Notes under the pieces: model-generated
What the model was told of the DNA's origin: nothing
Databases searched by the model: none
What the model saw: only the letters and a program-made list of their open reading frames with translations
Assembly: GCF_028752835.1 (NCBI RefSeq)
Contig: NZ_CP087952.1
Span: 849,041-913,040, forward strand
From: Desulfosarcina sp. BuS5
GTDB lineage: Bacteria; Desulfobacterota; Desulfobacteria; Desulfobacterales; BuS5
Length of the DNA stretch: 64,000 bases
Reading direction: 5' to 3'
Part shown: one piece after another, positions 35,374 to 45,683 of the stretch
How positions within the stretch are numbered: the first letter of the stretch is position 1
How the letters are laid out: every line of letters begins with the position of its first letter
Translations under genes and position numbers: made by a program

Positions 35374-36951
35374 TTACTTTTCCTTCAGGTGAAATATTAT
35401 TTCTGCATAAGCAGACCTGTCTTTTTCAACACGATTCAAAACCGGTCTTTTATATTCATTAACAATTTTCATGTTAGATAGTTCAACAATTTGCGGGTAT
35501 AGACCATATTTATCATTGGCTACCAAAAACACATCATAATCTTGTTTCAAAAACTGTTTACAGTTATTCAAAACATCAGAAATACCTTTAATATAAGACT
35601 TTCGCGCTTCTATTCCCTGGCCTTTAGATAAAGGCCCTATTTCCAAGTCTTCCTTTTTTTCAAAACCAAACAAGTCATAAGCATAAGCATGTTGTTCATG
35701 ATAGTTTATTAAACCAACATATGGCGGACTTGAAAAGATTCCATCTATCTTGTTGTCATTAATTAATTTGCCAAATTTAGGATATTTCTCCTCTAACTCT
35801 TGTATTATATTAATTGTTCTACTATCTCCCACTAAACATTTCTGGAAAGTATCTGTCCTAAGTTTATTAAATTGAATAATTCGTTTAACTGTATCTTGTG
35901 TATATCTTTGCCACCAGCTTAATATTGAAAATAATGGCTTACATATCTTGCCGTGTTTTTTACAATAATACGTCGTGGTTACAGGCTCTTTTAGTGTTGC
36001 CAAGTCAGCATGAGTTGTTGCACGGCACGAACGGACAGTACGACTCAAAACTAAAGCAAGAATTTTTTTGGTTTCCAGGTTTTTAATGGATTTTATTTGT
36101 TTAAAGACAAAATCAATTTCATCTCTAACAACTTGCAGAAACCATTTGTCCAAAAATGAGTCATTTTTTTTCTGTTTCAATGAAATTTTGTAATTATCTA
36201 TAAGCGTATGGTATATTTTTAAAAATTCATCGGATTTTTGCTTGCCATATAATTTTTCATTTATTTTTTTTTGTCTGACTTTATACTTAAACTCTGGTGA
36301 TGGAAAAAAATTGCTATTAAATTTTTTTAATTCATTTAATAATCTATTCTCAAAATTCACATTGTTTCTTTCTTTCTGAAAACTTTTTAGGCTTTGCGTA
36401 ATTATATCAGCTGTGTTTTTGACATCATTAATGTCATATTTCCCAACTTTAACGTTACTTATAAAGGCATTAAATGCAGAAACATCAATTCCAATCGAAT
36501 GTAAATTTAATTCACTTGCCTGCACAAGAGTTGTACCACTGCCACAAAAAGGGTCTAAAATAATATCACCTGCATTAAAAAATGATTTATTTTTAAAATC
36601 GTCAGTATGCTGATCCAAAAAGTATTCAACGAGCTGCGGAATAAATTTTCCTTTATATGAATGCAATCTATGAACATGTTTTGTTGTTTCAGATTCTTTA
36701 TATTCAGAAAAGGACAAATTCCAGTTTAAATCATTCCCCAACTGTTTTTTCCATCGGTTTTCTTTTGTCTCATAATGTGAATTGTAATATTTTTCTAAAT
36801 CATACCTATTGACAAAAGCATTTCCATTGTCTCCGTTTCTATGTATTCTTCCATATTGGATTAAATATGATATATTTGATGGAGTAACATTTTTACTTAT
36901 GTATTTAGATGCCCAAATACTTGCTTCTTTTATTGTCATAAAATCTTGCAT
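35374..36951 (-). CDS. DNA methyltransferase of the TdeIII-like R-M pair
   Basis: 525 residues. N-terminal excisionase-type helix-turn-helix (MTIKEASIWASKYISKN, NAFVNRYDLEKYYNSH), then SAM-binding motif ILDPFCGSGTTLVQASELNL at about 135-155, and catalytic motif FSSPPYVGLINYHEQHAYAYD at about 415-435. SPPY points to an amino-methyltransferase (N4-cytosine or N6-adenine type). It should protect host DNA from the adjacent endonuclease. Order methyltransferase then endonuclease helps modification to be established first. Confidence 0.85.
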   Translation of the reverse strand: MQDFMTIKEASIWASKYISKNVTPSNISYLIQYGRIHRNGDNGNAFVNRYDLEKYYNSHYETKENRWKKQLGNDLNWNLSFSEYKESETTKHVHRLHSYKGKFIPQLVEYFLDQHTDDFKNKSFFNAGDIILDPFCGSGTTLVQASELNLHSIGIDVSAFNAFISNVKVGKYDINDVKNTADIITQSLKSFQKERNNVNFENRLLNELKKFNSNFFPSPEFKYKVRQKKINEKLYGKQKSDEFLKIYHTLIDNYKISLKQKKNDSFLDKWFLQVVRDEIDFVFKQIKSIKNLETKKILALVLSRTVRSCRATTHADLATLKEPVTTTYYCKKHGKICKPLFSILSWWQRYTQDTVKRIIQFNKLRTDTFQKCLVGDSRTINIIQELEEKYPKFGKLINDNKIDGIFSSPPYVGLINYHEQHAYAYDLFGFEKKEDLEIGPLSKGQGIEARKSYIKGISDVLNNCKQFLKQDYDVFLVANDKYGLYPQIVELSNMKIVNEYKRPVLNRVEKDRSAYAEIIFHLKEK

Positions 36952-36996
36952 CTTTGATTTTTCCTCAATTGTGAGATTCTATTTCTGTTTTTATAA

Positions 36997-37170
36997 ATAA
37001 CGGCCTACTCAACAGCAGGCCGACAGGATGGGGCGCGGAGCTGTCCATCCTGTCGCCAAGAACACTGGCTGCATGGGTTTCCAATAAACTTGTTCGTGGT
37101 AATAAAACTTGTTAAATTAAAACTTTTCAAAGCGACTCAGCCCCCTGCAATCCAGTAAATCGTGTTATGT
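36997..37170 (-). other. attC-like site 4 (long)
   Basis: Minus strand starts ATAACACGATTTACTGGATTGCAGG and ends CCTGCTGTTGAGTAGGCCGTTAT; the arms pair with mismatches (TACTNNANNGCAGG). A large central structure includes GACAGGATGG...CCATCCTGTC. The first arm overlaps the stop codon of the ATPase gene, as is common for cassette genes. Confidence 0.75.
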
Positions 37171-37817
37171 GTTAATATTTTCCGTAATAAATGTTCTCAT
37201 CTCACCAATAGATTCTTGCAGTTTGTCATTTGTAAATCTTGAATTTTGAGTATTTTCAGGATGATGAATTTGATGACGAATATACTCACTCTGTATTATT
37301 TGAGTTTCAGAAGTTTTTCCCCTAAATTCCTTTTTATAAAGAATAGGTGTTTTTCCTGATTTATAATCATTCAGTAGCTGTTTACTTTCAATATAACCAT
37401 ATAATTCATTGTGATATTCTTCATTAGACTCGTCAAAAGCCAAGTAATTAACTTCATTCAAAGATGGATAGGGTAAATTTGCTTGTTCAACGTTTACTAT
37501 TTTTAAACCATCATCATCTTTAATTAGTTTTATATATTCAAATTTTAATAGTTTTACAATAGAAGGACTGTGTGTTGTTAATATTATTTGAGTATTATCT
37601 GTTTTTGATAATTCAAAAAAGGCTTCAATCATTTTTCTTTGATGACTTGGATGTTGTGATGTTTCAGGCTCTTCAATTGCATAAATTATATCTGGAACAT
37701 TTTTGTCTTGTTGTCTTCGCTCTGCTTCTGCTCTGAAAAAATTCAAAAGTATTAGTCTTTTAACGCCACTTTCCCTTTTGTTGATTGGAATATCCTCATC
37801 TCCTGTTATTGAAATAC
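37165..37817 (-). pseudogene. OLD/AAA_21-type ATPase, 5'-truncated cassette gene
   Basis: About 217 host residues: SISITGDEDIPINKRESGVKRLILLNFFRAEAE (signature-like), Walker B NVPDIIYAIEEPETSQHPSHQ, and the H-switch IILTTHSPSIVKLL. The C-terminal part NEVNYLAFDESNEEYHNELYGYIESK recalls AAA-family ATPases of abortive infection or defence pairs; I cannot name the system. The N-terminus with Walker A is lost where E2 joins at 37818. Confidence 0.7.
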
Positions 37818-37896
37818 TATAATACTCCCCAAAAACTGGACAGTTGTTTAAGGTGTAAAATGAGTATATCCTGATCAACAAAAAGGAGGCTCATCA

Positions 37897-38187
37897 ATGG
37901 GTAAAATTCGAAAAAATTACAGTGCATCATTCAAAGCTAAAGTAGCGCTTGAAACGGTTAAAAAGGAAAAGACGATTTCTCAACTATCTAGTGAATATGG
38001 AGTTCATTCAAATCAAATAAATCAATGGCGAAAGCGTCTATTAGAAGAATTGCCCGATATATTTTCAAAAAAGCGTCAAAAAAAAGAAAAAGACGCTGAA
38101 GAATTCCAGGCGGAGCTTTACCAGCAAATCGGCCAATTAAAGGTCGAATTGGACTGGCTAAAAAAAAAATCTAACCTTCTCAATTGA
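37897..38187 (+). CDS. IS3-family OrfA (E2)
   Basis: Identical in translation to OrfA of E1; slippery A10 run conserved. Confidence 0.92.
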   Translation: MGKIRKNYSASFKAKVALETVKKEKTISQLSSEYGVHSNQINQWRKRLLEELPDIFSKKRQKKEKDAEEFQAELYQQIGQLKVELDWLKKKSNLLN

Positions 38188-38221
38188 TATAAAGCGTCAA
38201 TACATTGAGCCGAATCATTCT

Positions 38222-39016
38222 TTGATACCGGTAATGCGCCAGTGTGATCTTTTGGGAATAAACAGATCAACCTATTACTATCAATCCTGCAAAGATGAGA
38301 GCTATAACCTGGCTCTCATGCGATTGATAGACGAAGAATATACCCGATATCCGTTCTACGGTGTTGAAAAAATGACGGCCGTATTAAAGCGACAAGGGCA
38401 CACTGTTAATCCTAAACGAATAAGACGTTTGATGCGGCTTATGGGACTTGAAGCTATATATCCAAAACCAAATTTGAGCAAAGCATCAAAAGAGCATAAA
38501 ATTTATCCATACTTGCTGCGAGGCGTTTCCATTGAGCAAGTTGACCAGGTGTGGTCAACGGATATTACCTATATCCGTTTGAATTCAGGTTTTATCTATC
38601 TTGTAGCAGTGATAGACTGGTTTAGTCGGTATGTCCTGAGCTACGAATTTTCAACCACATTGGATAAGGATTTTTGTATAAAAGCCTTACAGGGTGCCTT
38701 AAAAATTGCAAAACCTAAGATTTTTAACACGGATCAAGGCAGTCAGTTTACCAGTGATGCCTTTACCGGCGTTTTAAAAAAAGCCGATGTGAAGATCAGC
38801 ATGGACGGCCGGGGCCGTGCTCTGGATAACATTTTCGTAGAGCGCCTTTGGCGTACCGTGAAATATGAACGTGTTTATCTTCACAATTATGAGACCGTCA
38901 GGGAGGCTATTCAAAACATTGGAGAATATTTTGGCTTTTACAATAATGAACGACTCCATCAATCTTTGGATTACCAGACCCCGGCAGAGATATATTTTAA
39001 AACTTTTCCAGGGTAA
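38222..39016 (+). CDS. IS3-family OrfB transposase (E2)
   Basis: Identical in translation to OrfB of E1; DDE motifs intact. Confidence 0.95.
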   Translation: MIPVMRQCDLLGINRSTYYYQSCKDESYNLALMRLIDEEYTRYPFYGVEKMTAVLKRQGHTVNPKRIRRLMRLMGLEAIYPKPNLSKASKEHKIYPYLLRGVSIEQVDQVWSTDITYIRLNSGFIYLVAVIDWFSRYVLSYEFSTTLDKDFCIKALQGALKIAKPKIFNTDQGSQFTSDAFTGVLKKADVKISMDGRGRALDNIFVERLWRTVKYERVYLHNYETVREAIQNIGEYFGFYNNERLHQSLDYQTPAEIYFKTFPG

Positions 39017-39250
39017 TTTCAGAACCACTTTGTATAATTAATTAGAATACCATTAAGTCGTATTGATATTATAAAAAATGTTTCCTGCTGCAAACAAGAT
39101 AAAAGCGTACTATCCAACACATAATCAGTTGGTAGTAGAGTTTATTTGAATATTGCATAACGCTAATCAAATATATAGCGTATTTTTAGGATGATTTTTT
39201 GAATAGCGTTACACTTAATTCAACATGCTATATGTTTTGGAGGTAAAAAA

Positions 39251-39448
39251 ATGAGAGGAGGAAAACGTGCAGGGGCTGGTCGAAAAAAGAAACCAGACCA
39301 TTTGAAACGAGAGCTTGTGACAATTAGATTACCACAGTGGATGATTTCACAGCTCAAGAGGAATGGTCAAATTGGTTATTTAATTGAGAGTCAATTGGCG
39401 AAAAAAGATTTTTTGAATTTGCCGGATGATTACGAAATTGATAGTTAA
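39251..39448 (+). CDS. RHH passenger protein (E2)
   Basis: Same 65-residue protein as in E1, intact, same GGAGG ribosome-binding site. Confidence 0.7.
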   Translation: MRGGKRAGAGRKKKPDHLKRELVTIRLPQWMISQLKRNGQIGYLIESQLAKKDFLNLPDDYEIDS

Positions 39449-39826
39449 GATCGGACAAATTAAAGGAAGTAACAGGCAAGATTTATCAGCAATGGTGATC
39501 AATGTGAGGTTGTAAAAATAATATATTTTGGTGAATGCCCTATTCAACGTGCGGCATAAGTTATAAACATATTAATATTGAATTTTAACAGTATGTTAAT
39601 GAGATACAAAAAAGTTATAAACATTTTATCAATAAGTTATGAACATTTTAGAATGGTATTATTATTTATTAAATCAATTAGTTAAGTTGTTTATGAACAT
39701 TTTTATGATAAACAGAAACATATTTTTTTTATTTACTATTATTTTTTTAATTTTCAGGATTATTTATAGCTCAAAAGCGCACCTTAAAAAACCTTGTTTT
39801 TTGTCTTGACAATGGGGAGTACCTTA

Positions 39827-40490
39827 CTTGTCTATTTTTCCGGAGTTCAGACTTGTATTTATTTCGTTCATTTTTAGTACGTTTCAGCTCAGCTTTCTGA
39901 TACTTAATTATACGAGTACGATCAACTGCTTTGTCTTTCCAGGCAGTTCTACTTTTTTTAATTTTGAAACTTTACTCATAGCAATAACCATCTTTTTGGT
40001 TAAAATATTTGAATATATAGGGAATAATAATTTTTTTCAATCAGCAATTTTGAATTATTGACGGCATTTTGTTATGGTCTACGCAAATTTTACTGAAAAT
40101 ATTGAAGGTGCCTGAATGACATATGATAGATTGCAAGCAAAAATAATCCCTGGCAAACATTGTAGCTTTTGTGGAAACGATTCTGTTCCTTTAATAAAAA
40201 CAAAATGTTGTGACCAATGGATTTGCTGTGACACTTCTTTTGCATCTATAAAAGGTGGAGATTATTGCCAATATCATCACGAGCACGAGGGTCTCTGCCA
40301 TTTTCATTACAATAACAGCCATTCAGGGATATGGCAGGAGTGCAAAGAATGCCGGGATTTGGTTGGGGAAGATAATTTTAATGCTGCATTTCATGACCCC
40401 AACAATGTGCCAAGATATTAATCGCACTCATGATAGGGCCAAAAGTTGAGCAAAAAAAGTAGCCACAAAACTGAGTTTTTGGACACCCCA
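39827..40490 (-). mobile_element. Element D fragment D3 (left 664 bp, inverted)
   Basis: Matches the left part of D from within the transposase leader to its TGGGGTGTC end, inverted. Cut by the right end of E2. Keeps the Cys/His-rich gene whole but only the first part of the transposase. Confidence 0.92.
40116..40421 (+). CDS. Cys/His-rich protein of element D (D3)
   Basis: Same 101-residue sequence as in D1; intact despite loss of the transposase. Confidence 0.68.
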   Translation: MTYDRLQAKIIPGKHCSFCGNDSVPLIKTKCCDQWICCDTSFASIKGGDYCQYHHEHEGLCHFHYNNSHSGIWQECKECRDLVGEDNFNAAFHDPNNVPRY

Positions 40491-40674
40491 ATTTTAAACA
40501 GGGTTTAATAAATGAGGAATCTCAATTACTATTAAACGATGAGTATCAATATGCTAAAAAAAATAATAGAATTTTAGTAGTTGTAAGTGATAGTAAATAT
40601 CAAACAATTAAGTCTTTTATTCTTGATAAGAAATCTCAGCAAAATTATATGCCTAAATTAAAAACAATTTTTTA
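40491..40674 (+). pseudogene. C-terminal fragment of an unknown protein
   Basis: A frame open from the D3 end to TAA 40674: KQGLINEESQLLLNDEYQYAKKNNRILVVVSDSKYQTIKSFILDKKSQQNY (quoted loosely; key part NNRILVVVSDSKYQTIK). No start in host DNA, so the 5' part is lost at the D3 junction. The alternating hydrophobic ILVVV strand suggests an alpha/beta fold; family not recognised. Confidence 0.45.
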
Positions 40675-40716
40675 AGGATCAAAAGCCCACACTTTTTAGA
40701 TTTTGGTAGTAGGAAT

Positions 40717-42024
40717 CAGTAGTGTCCGGTTAGGTTTTTGCATGTTATATGGGATAAAAAAATTAGAAAAATGTTCATTTTTTACTTGACAAACCAAATA
40801 AAAATTTTTTATCGTTTTGTTATAAAATATAATTATAACAAGGAGTTAAGACAAAAATGGACATATTCAATATCCCAAAAAAGAATTTTAATCCCCAATC
40901 TCATGCTCGATTTCTCAAACCTTTGCAAAAGATTTTTCCTGACACGCCACAGCTTAAATCCCGAGGTCACAGGCCATTGAAAATGACTTTTGAAGATCAG
41001 CTTCACGCACTGATATTTTTCCATCTACAAGAACATGAATCAGCTCGTGATCTTATTCAACACCTTAAAGAAGACGATTTTGCCAAAGAATGTGTCGCTC
41101 CAGATGGAGGGATCAGTCGTAGCAGTTTTTCCGAAATTATCAATTCTCGAGGGCTTGAACAGCTTGAATATGTTTTTCAAGCTCTTTGCAGCCAGGCACA
41201 AAATGCTTTACCATCAAATTATTCAGATCTCGGTGAACTCGTTTCCATTGATGGATCTTTAATTGATGCAGTTCTGTCCATGTACTGGGCTGATTACAGA
41301 AAAGGCGCTAAAAAAGCAAAAGGCCATTTCGGCTTTGATGTCAATCGCAAGATTCCTATAAAAATTCATCTGACAAATGGAAATGGCGCTGAACGCCCCT
41401 TTGTCAGGTCTATCCTTACAAAAGGCCAAACAGGAATCATGGATCGGGGGTATCAATCACATAAGGATTTTGATCTTCTTCAGGATGAAAAAAAACATTT
41501 TGTTTGCCGCATCAAAGCGAAAACAACAAGAACTATTATCAAAGAGCAGCCTGTTGATCCCGACAGCTATATTTTTTATGATGCTGTGGTTCTTCTTGGC
41601 ACTCCTGGGGTAAACCAGACCAGAAAGCCGGTTCGACTGGTTGGTTATAAAATTGCCGGTGTCAAATATTTTGTGGCAACTGATCGTTATGATCTTACAG
41701 CCGAGCAGGTTGCAACCGTTTATAAGCTTAGATGGGATATCGAAACTTTTTTCAAATGGTGGAAGAAACATTTAAAAGTGTACCACTTGATTGCTCACAG
41801 TAGATATGGCCTGATGGTTCAAATCCTTGCGGGGTTAATAACCTACCTGCTTATGGCCATATACTGCCATGAACAGTTTAATGAACCTGTATCAATAAAG
41901 AGGATTCGTCAGCTTAGAAATACCATCCAGAACGAATTACGTACTGACGAAAAAAACGTATGGTCTAATAATCTGATTATCAAAGAGCAAATGCTATATG
42001 CAAAAACTTAACCGGACACTACTG
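40717..42024 (+). mobile_element. IS4-family element, copy I3
   Basis: 1308 bp, opposite orientation to I1 and I2. Perfect 9-bp duplication AGTAGGAAT at 40708-40716 and 42025-42033. Confidence 0.95.
40857..42011 (+). CDS. IS4-family DDE transposase (I3)
   Basis: 384 residues, identical in translation to I1; intact. Confidence 0.93.
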   Translation: MDIFNIPKKNFNPQSHARFLKPLQKIFPDTPQLKSRGHRPLKMTFEDQLHALIFFHLQEHESARDLIQHLKEDDFAKECVAPDGGISRSSFSEIINSRGLEQLEYVFQALCSQAQNALPSNYSDLGELVSIDGSLIDAVLSMYWADYRKGAKKAKGHFGFDVNRKIPIKIHLTNGNGAERPFVRSILTKGQTGIMDRGYQSHKDFDLLQDEKKHFVCRIKAKTTRTIIKEQPVDPDSYIFYDAVVLLGTPGVNQTRKPVRLVGYKIAGVKYFVATDRYDLTAEQVATVYKLRWDIETFFKWWKKHLKVYHLIAHSRYGLMVQILAGLITYLLMAIYCHEQFNEPVSIKRIRQLRNTIQNELRTDEKNVWSNNLIIKEQMLYAKT

Positions 42025-42033
42025 AGTAGGAAT

Positions 42034-42223
42034 TGTATTTTCACTAGAAAAAGTTGATTGAAAATTAATACGCTGACAAGGGTGTCAAGCATATGTGGGT
42101 TTATGCTACTTTTATAAAACTTATTAGATCTTTGAAAGGTTGTTCATTGTTACTAATAATTTTTTTCCTTGATCCGGCAGTAGTGGATGTAGGAAATAAA
42201 AAAATGAGCTGTAAATTTAAAAA
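42034..42223 (+). other. Possible small cassette gene region
   Basis: An ATG at 42093 opens a 60-codon frame with one hydrophobic stretch (CSLLLIIFFLDPAVV) that runs into the attC-like site. There is no ribosome-binding site and no family resemblance. It may be a real small membrane-protein cassette or non-coding. Confidence 0.25.
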
Positions 42224-42302
42224 CCATAACAATTGTGTCAACCAGACGCTTTACCCTACGCTTTGCTACGGGTAAAGCGCAGGTTACACCAAGTCGTTAT
42301 GT
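42224..42302 (+). other. attC-like site 5
   Basis: ATAACAATTGTGTCAACCAG and GGTTACACCAAGTCGTTAT form imperfect arms; the inner stem GCTTTACCC...GGGTAAAGC is perfect. Total 79 bp with TAAC/GTTAT cores. Copy E3 starts two bases later. Confidence 0.7.
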
Positions 42303-42681
42303 GTAAGGTACTCCCCATTGTCAAGACAAAAAACAAGGTTTTTTAAGGTGCGCTTTTGAGCTATAAATAATCCTGAAAATTAAAAAAATAATAGTAAATA
42401 AAAAAAATATGTTTCTGTTTATCATAAAAATGTTCATAAACAACTTAACTAATTGATTTAATAAATAATAATACCATTCTAAAATGTTCATAACTTATTG
42501 ATAAAATGTTTATAACTTTTTTGTATCTCATTAACATACTGTTAAAATTCAATATTAATATGTTTATAACTTATGCCGCACGTTGAATAGGGCATTCACC
42601 AAAATATATTATTTTTACAACCTCACATTGATCACCATTGCTGATAAATCTTGCCTGTTACTTCCTTTAATTTGTCCGATC

Positions 42682-42879
42682 TTAACTATCAATTTCGTAA
42701 TCATCCGGCAAATTCAAAAAATCTTTTTTCGCCAATTGACTCTCAATTAAATAACCAATTTGACCATTCCTCTTGAGCTGTGAAATCATCCACTGTGGTA
42801 ATCTAATTGTCACAAGCTCTCGTTTCAAATGGTCTGGTTTCTTTTTTCGACCAGCCCCTGCACGTTTTCCTCCTCTCAT
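42682..42879 (-). CDS. RHH passenger protein (E3)
   Basis: Intact 65-residue copy within an otherwise truncated element. Confidence 0.68.
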   Translation of the reverse strand: MRGGKRAGAGRKKKPDHLKRELVTIRLPQWMISQLKRNGQIGYLIESQLAKKDFLNLPDDYEIDS

Positions 42880-43113
42880 TTTTTTACCTCCAAAACATAT
42901 AGTATGTTGAATTAAGTGCAACGCTATTCAAAAAATCATCCTAAAAATACGCTATATATTTGATTAGCGTTATGCAATATTCAAACAAACTCTACTACCA
43001 ACTGATTATGTGTTGGATAGTACGCTTTTATCTTGTTTGCAGCAGGAAACATTTTTTATAATATCAATACGACTTAATGGTATTCTAATTAATTATACAA
43101 AGTGGTTCTGAAA

Positions 43114-43674
43114 TTACCCTGGAAAAGTTTTAAAATATATCTCTGCCGGGGTCTGGTAATCCAAAGATTGATGGAGTCGTTCATTATTGTAAAAGCCAAA
43201 ATATTCTCCAATGTTTTGAATAGCCTCCCTGACGGTCTCATAATTGTGAAGATAAACACGTTCATATTTCACGGTACGCCAAAGGCGCTCTACGAAAATG
43301 TTATCCAGAGCACGGCCCCGGCCGTCCATGCTGATCTTCACATCGGCTTTTTTTAAAACGCCGGTAAAGGCATCACTGGTAAACTGACTGCCTTGATCCG
43401 TGTTAAAAATCTTAGGTTTTGCAATTTTTAAGGCACCCTGTAAGGCTTTTATACAAAAATCCTTATCCAATGTGGTTGAAAATTCGTAGCTCAGGACATA
43501 CCGACTAAACCAGTCTATCACTGCTACAAGATAGATAAAACCTGAATTCAAACGGATATAGGTAATATCCGTTGACCACACCTGGTCAACTTGCTCAATG
43601 GAAACGCCTCGCAGCAAGTATGGATAAATTTTATGCTCTTTTGATGCTTTGCTCAAATTTGGTTTTGGATATAT
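43114..43674 (-). pseudogene. IS3-family OrfB, N-terminally truncated (E3)
   Basis: About 185 residues with all three rve catalytic residues but no N-terminal region; the apparent start upstream (MFFVLTMGSTL) is encoded by the end of E4. Confidence 0.9.
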
Positions 43675-44052
43675 TAAGGTACTCCCCATTGTCAAGACAA
43701 AAAACAAGGTTTTTTAAGGTGCGCTTTTGAGCTATAAATAATCCTGAAAATTAAAAAAATAATAGTAAATAAAAAAAATATGTTTCTGTTTATCATAAAA
43801 ATGTTCATAAACAACTTAACTAATTGATTTAATAAATAATAATACCATTCTAAAATGTTCATAACTTATTGATAAAATGTTTATAACTTTTTTGTATCTC
43901 ATTAACATACTGTTAAAATTCAATATTAATATGTTTATAACTTATGCCGCACGTTGAATAGGGCATTCACCAAAATATATTATTTTTACAACCTCACATT
44001 GATCACCATTGCTGATAAATCTTGCCTGTTACTTCCTTTAATTTGTCCGATC

Positions 44053-44250
44053 TTAACTATCAATTTCGTAATCATCCGGCAAATTCAAAAAATCTTTTTT
44101 CGCCAATTGACTCTCAATTAAATAACCAATTTGACCATTCCTCTTGAGCTGTGAAATCATCCACTGTGGTAATCTAATTGTCACAAGCTCTCGTTTCAAA
44201 TGGTCTGGTTTCTTTTTTCGACCAGCCCCTGCACGTTTTCCTCCTCTCAT
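44053..44250 (-). CDS. RHH passenger protein (E4)
   Basis: Intact copy of the 65-residue RHH protein. Confidence 0.7.
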   Translation of the reverse strand: MRGGKRAGAGRKKKPDHLKRELVTIRLPQWMISQLKRNGQIGYLIESQLAKKDFLNLPDDYEIDS

Positions 44251-44484
44251 TTTTTTACCTCCAAAACATATAGTATGTTGAATTAAGTGCAACGCTATTC
44301 AAAAAATCATCCTAAAAATACGCTATATATTTGATTAGCGTTATGCAATATTCAAACAAACTCTACTACCAACTGATTATGTGTTGGATAGTACGCTTTT
44401 ATCTTGTTTGCAGCAGGAAACATTTTTTATAATATCAATACGACTTAATGGTATTCTAATTAATTATACAAAGTGGTTCTGAAA

Positions 44485-45279
44485 TTACCCTGGAAAAGTT
44501 TTAAAATATATCTCTGCCGGGGTCTGGTAATCCAAAGATTGATGGAGTCGTTCATTATTGTAAAAGCCAAAATATTCTCCAATGTTTTGAATAGCCTCCC
44601 TGACGGTCTCATAATTGTGAAGATAAACACGTTCATATTTCACGGTACGCCAAAGGCGCTCTACGAAAATGTTATCCAGAGCACGGCCCCGGCCGTCCAT
44701 GCTGATCTTCACATCGGCTTTTTTTAAAACGCCGGTAAAGGCATCACTGGTAAACTGACTGCCTTGATCCGTGTTAAAAATCTTAGGTTTTGCAATTTTT
44801 AAGGCACCCTGTAAGGCTTTTATACAAAAATCCTTATCCAATGTGGTTGAAAATTCGTAGCTCAGGACATACCGACTAAACCAGTCTATCACTGCTACAA
44901 GATAGATAAAACCTGAATTCAAACGGATATAGGTAATATCCGTTGACCACACCTGGTCAACTTGCTCAATGGAAACGCCTCGCAGCAAGTATGGATAAAT
45001 TTTATGCTCTTTTGATGCTTTGCTCAAATTTGGTTTTGGATATATAGCTTCAAGTCCCATAAGCCGCATCAAACGTCTTATTCGTTTAGGATTAACAGTG
45101 TGCCCTTGTCGCTTTAATACGGCCGTCATTTTTTCAACACCGTAGAACGGATATCGGGTATATTCTTCGTCTATCAATCGCATGAGAGCCAGGTTATAGC
45201 TCTCATCTTTGCAGGATTGATAGTAATAGGTTGATCTGTTTATTCCCAAAAGATCACACTGGCGCATTACCGGTATCAA
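44485..45279 (-). CDS. IS3-family OrfB transposase (E4)
   Basis: 264 residues, identical to E1; intact. Confidence 0.95.
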   Translation of the reverse strand: MIPVMRQCDLLGINRSTYYYQSCKDESYNLALMRLIDEEYTRYPFYGVEKMTAVLKRQGHTVNPKRIRRLMRLMGLEAIYPKPNLSKASKEHKIYPYLLRGVSIEQVDQVWSTDITYIRLNSGFIYLVAVIDWFSRYVLSYEFSTTLDKDFCIKALQGALKIAKPKIFNTDQGSQFTSDAFTGVLKKADVKISMDGRGRALDNIFVERLWRTVKYERVYLHNYETVREAIQNIGEYFGFYNNERLHQSLDYQTPAEIYFKTFPG

Positions 45280-45313
45280 AGAATGATTCGGCTCAATGTA
45301 TTGACGCTTTATA

Positions 45314-45604
45314 TCAATTGAGAAGGTTAGATTTTTTTTTTAGCCAGTCCAATTCGACCTTTAATTGGCCGATTTGTTGGTAAAGCTCCGCCTGGAATTC
45401 TTCAGCGTCTTTTTCTTTTTTTTGACGCTTTTTTGAAAATATATCGGGCAATTCTTCTAATAGACGCTTTCGCCATTGATTTATTTGATTTGAATGAACT
45501 CCATATTCACTAGATAGTTGAGAAATCGTCTTTTCCTTTTTAACCGTTTCAAGCGCTACTTTAGCTTTGAATGATGCACTGTAATTTTTTCGAATTTTAC
45601 CCAT
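45314..45604 (-). CDS. IS3-family OrfA (E4)
   Basis: 96 residues, identical to E1; slippery A run conserved. Confidence 0.92.
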   Translation of the reverse strand: MGKIRKNYSASFKAKVALETVKKEKTISQLSSEYGVHSNQINQWRKRLLEELPDIFSKKRQKKEKDAEEFQAELYQQIGQLKVELDWLKKKSNLLN

Positions 45605-45683
45605 TAATGAGCCTCCTTTTTGTTGATCAGGATATACTCATTTTACACCTTAAACAACTGTCCAGTTTTTGGGGAGTATTATA

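Larger units (their letters stand above)
37818..39826 (+). mobile_element. IS3-family element copy E2
   Basis: 2009 bp, complete and nearly identical to E1. Left neighbour is the truncated ATPase gene, right neighbour a truncated D copy; no target duplication. Confidence 0.92.
42304..43674 (-). mobile_element. IS3-family element fragment E3
   Basis: Right 1371 bp of E in inverted orientation: repeats, RHH gene (42682-42879, intact) and the C-terminal part of orfB from YPKPNLSKASKEHK onward (43114-43674). Cut by E4, which lies in the same orientation; the missing orfA half is not present on the other side of E4. Confidence 0.92.
43675..45683 (-). mobile_element. IS3-family element copy E4
   Basis: 2009 bp, complete. 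Joined to E3 on one side and to 5'-truncated intron G2 on the other, without target duplication. Confidence 0.92.
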
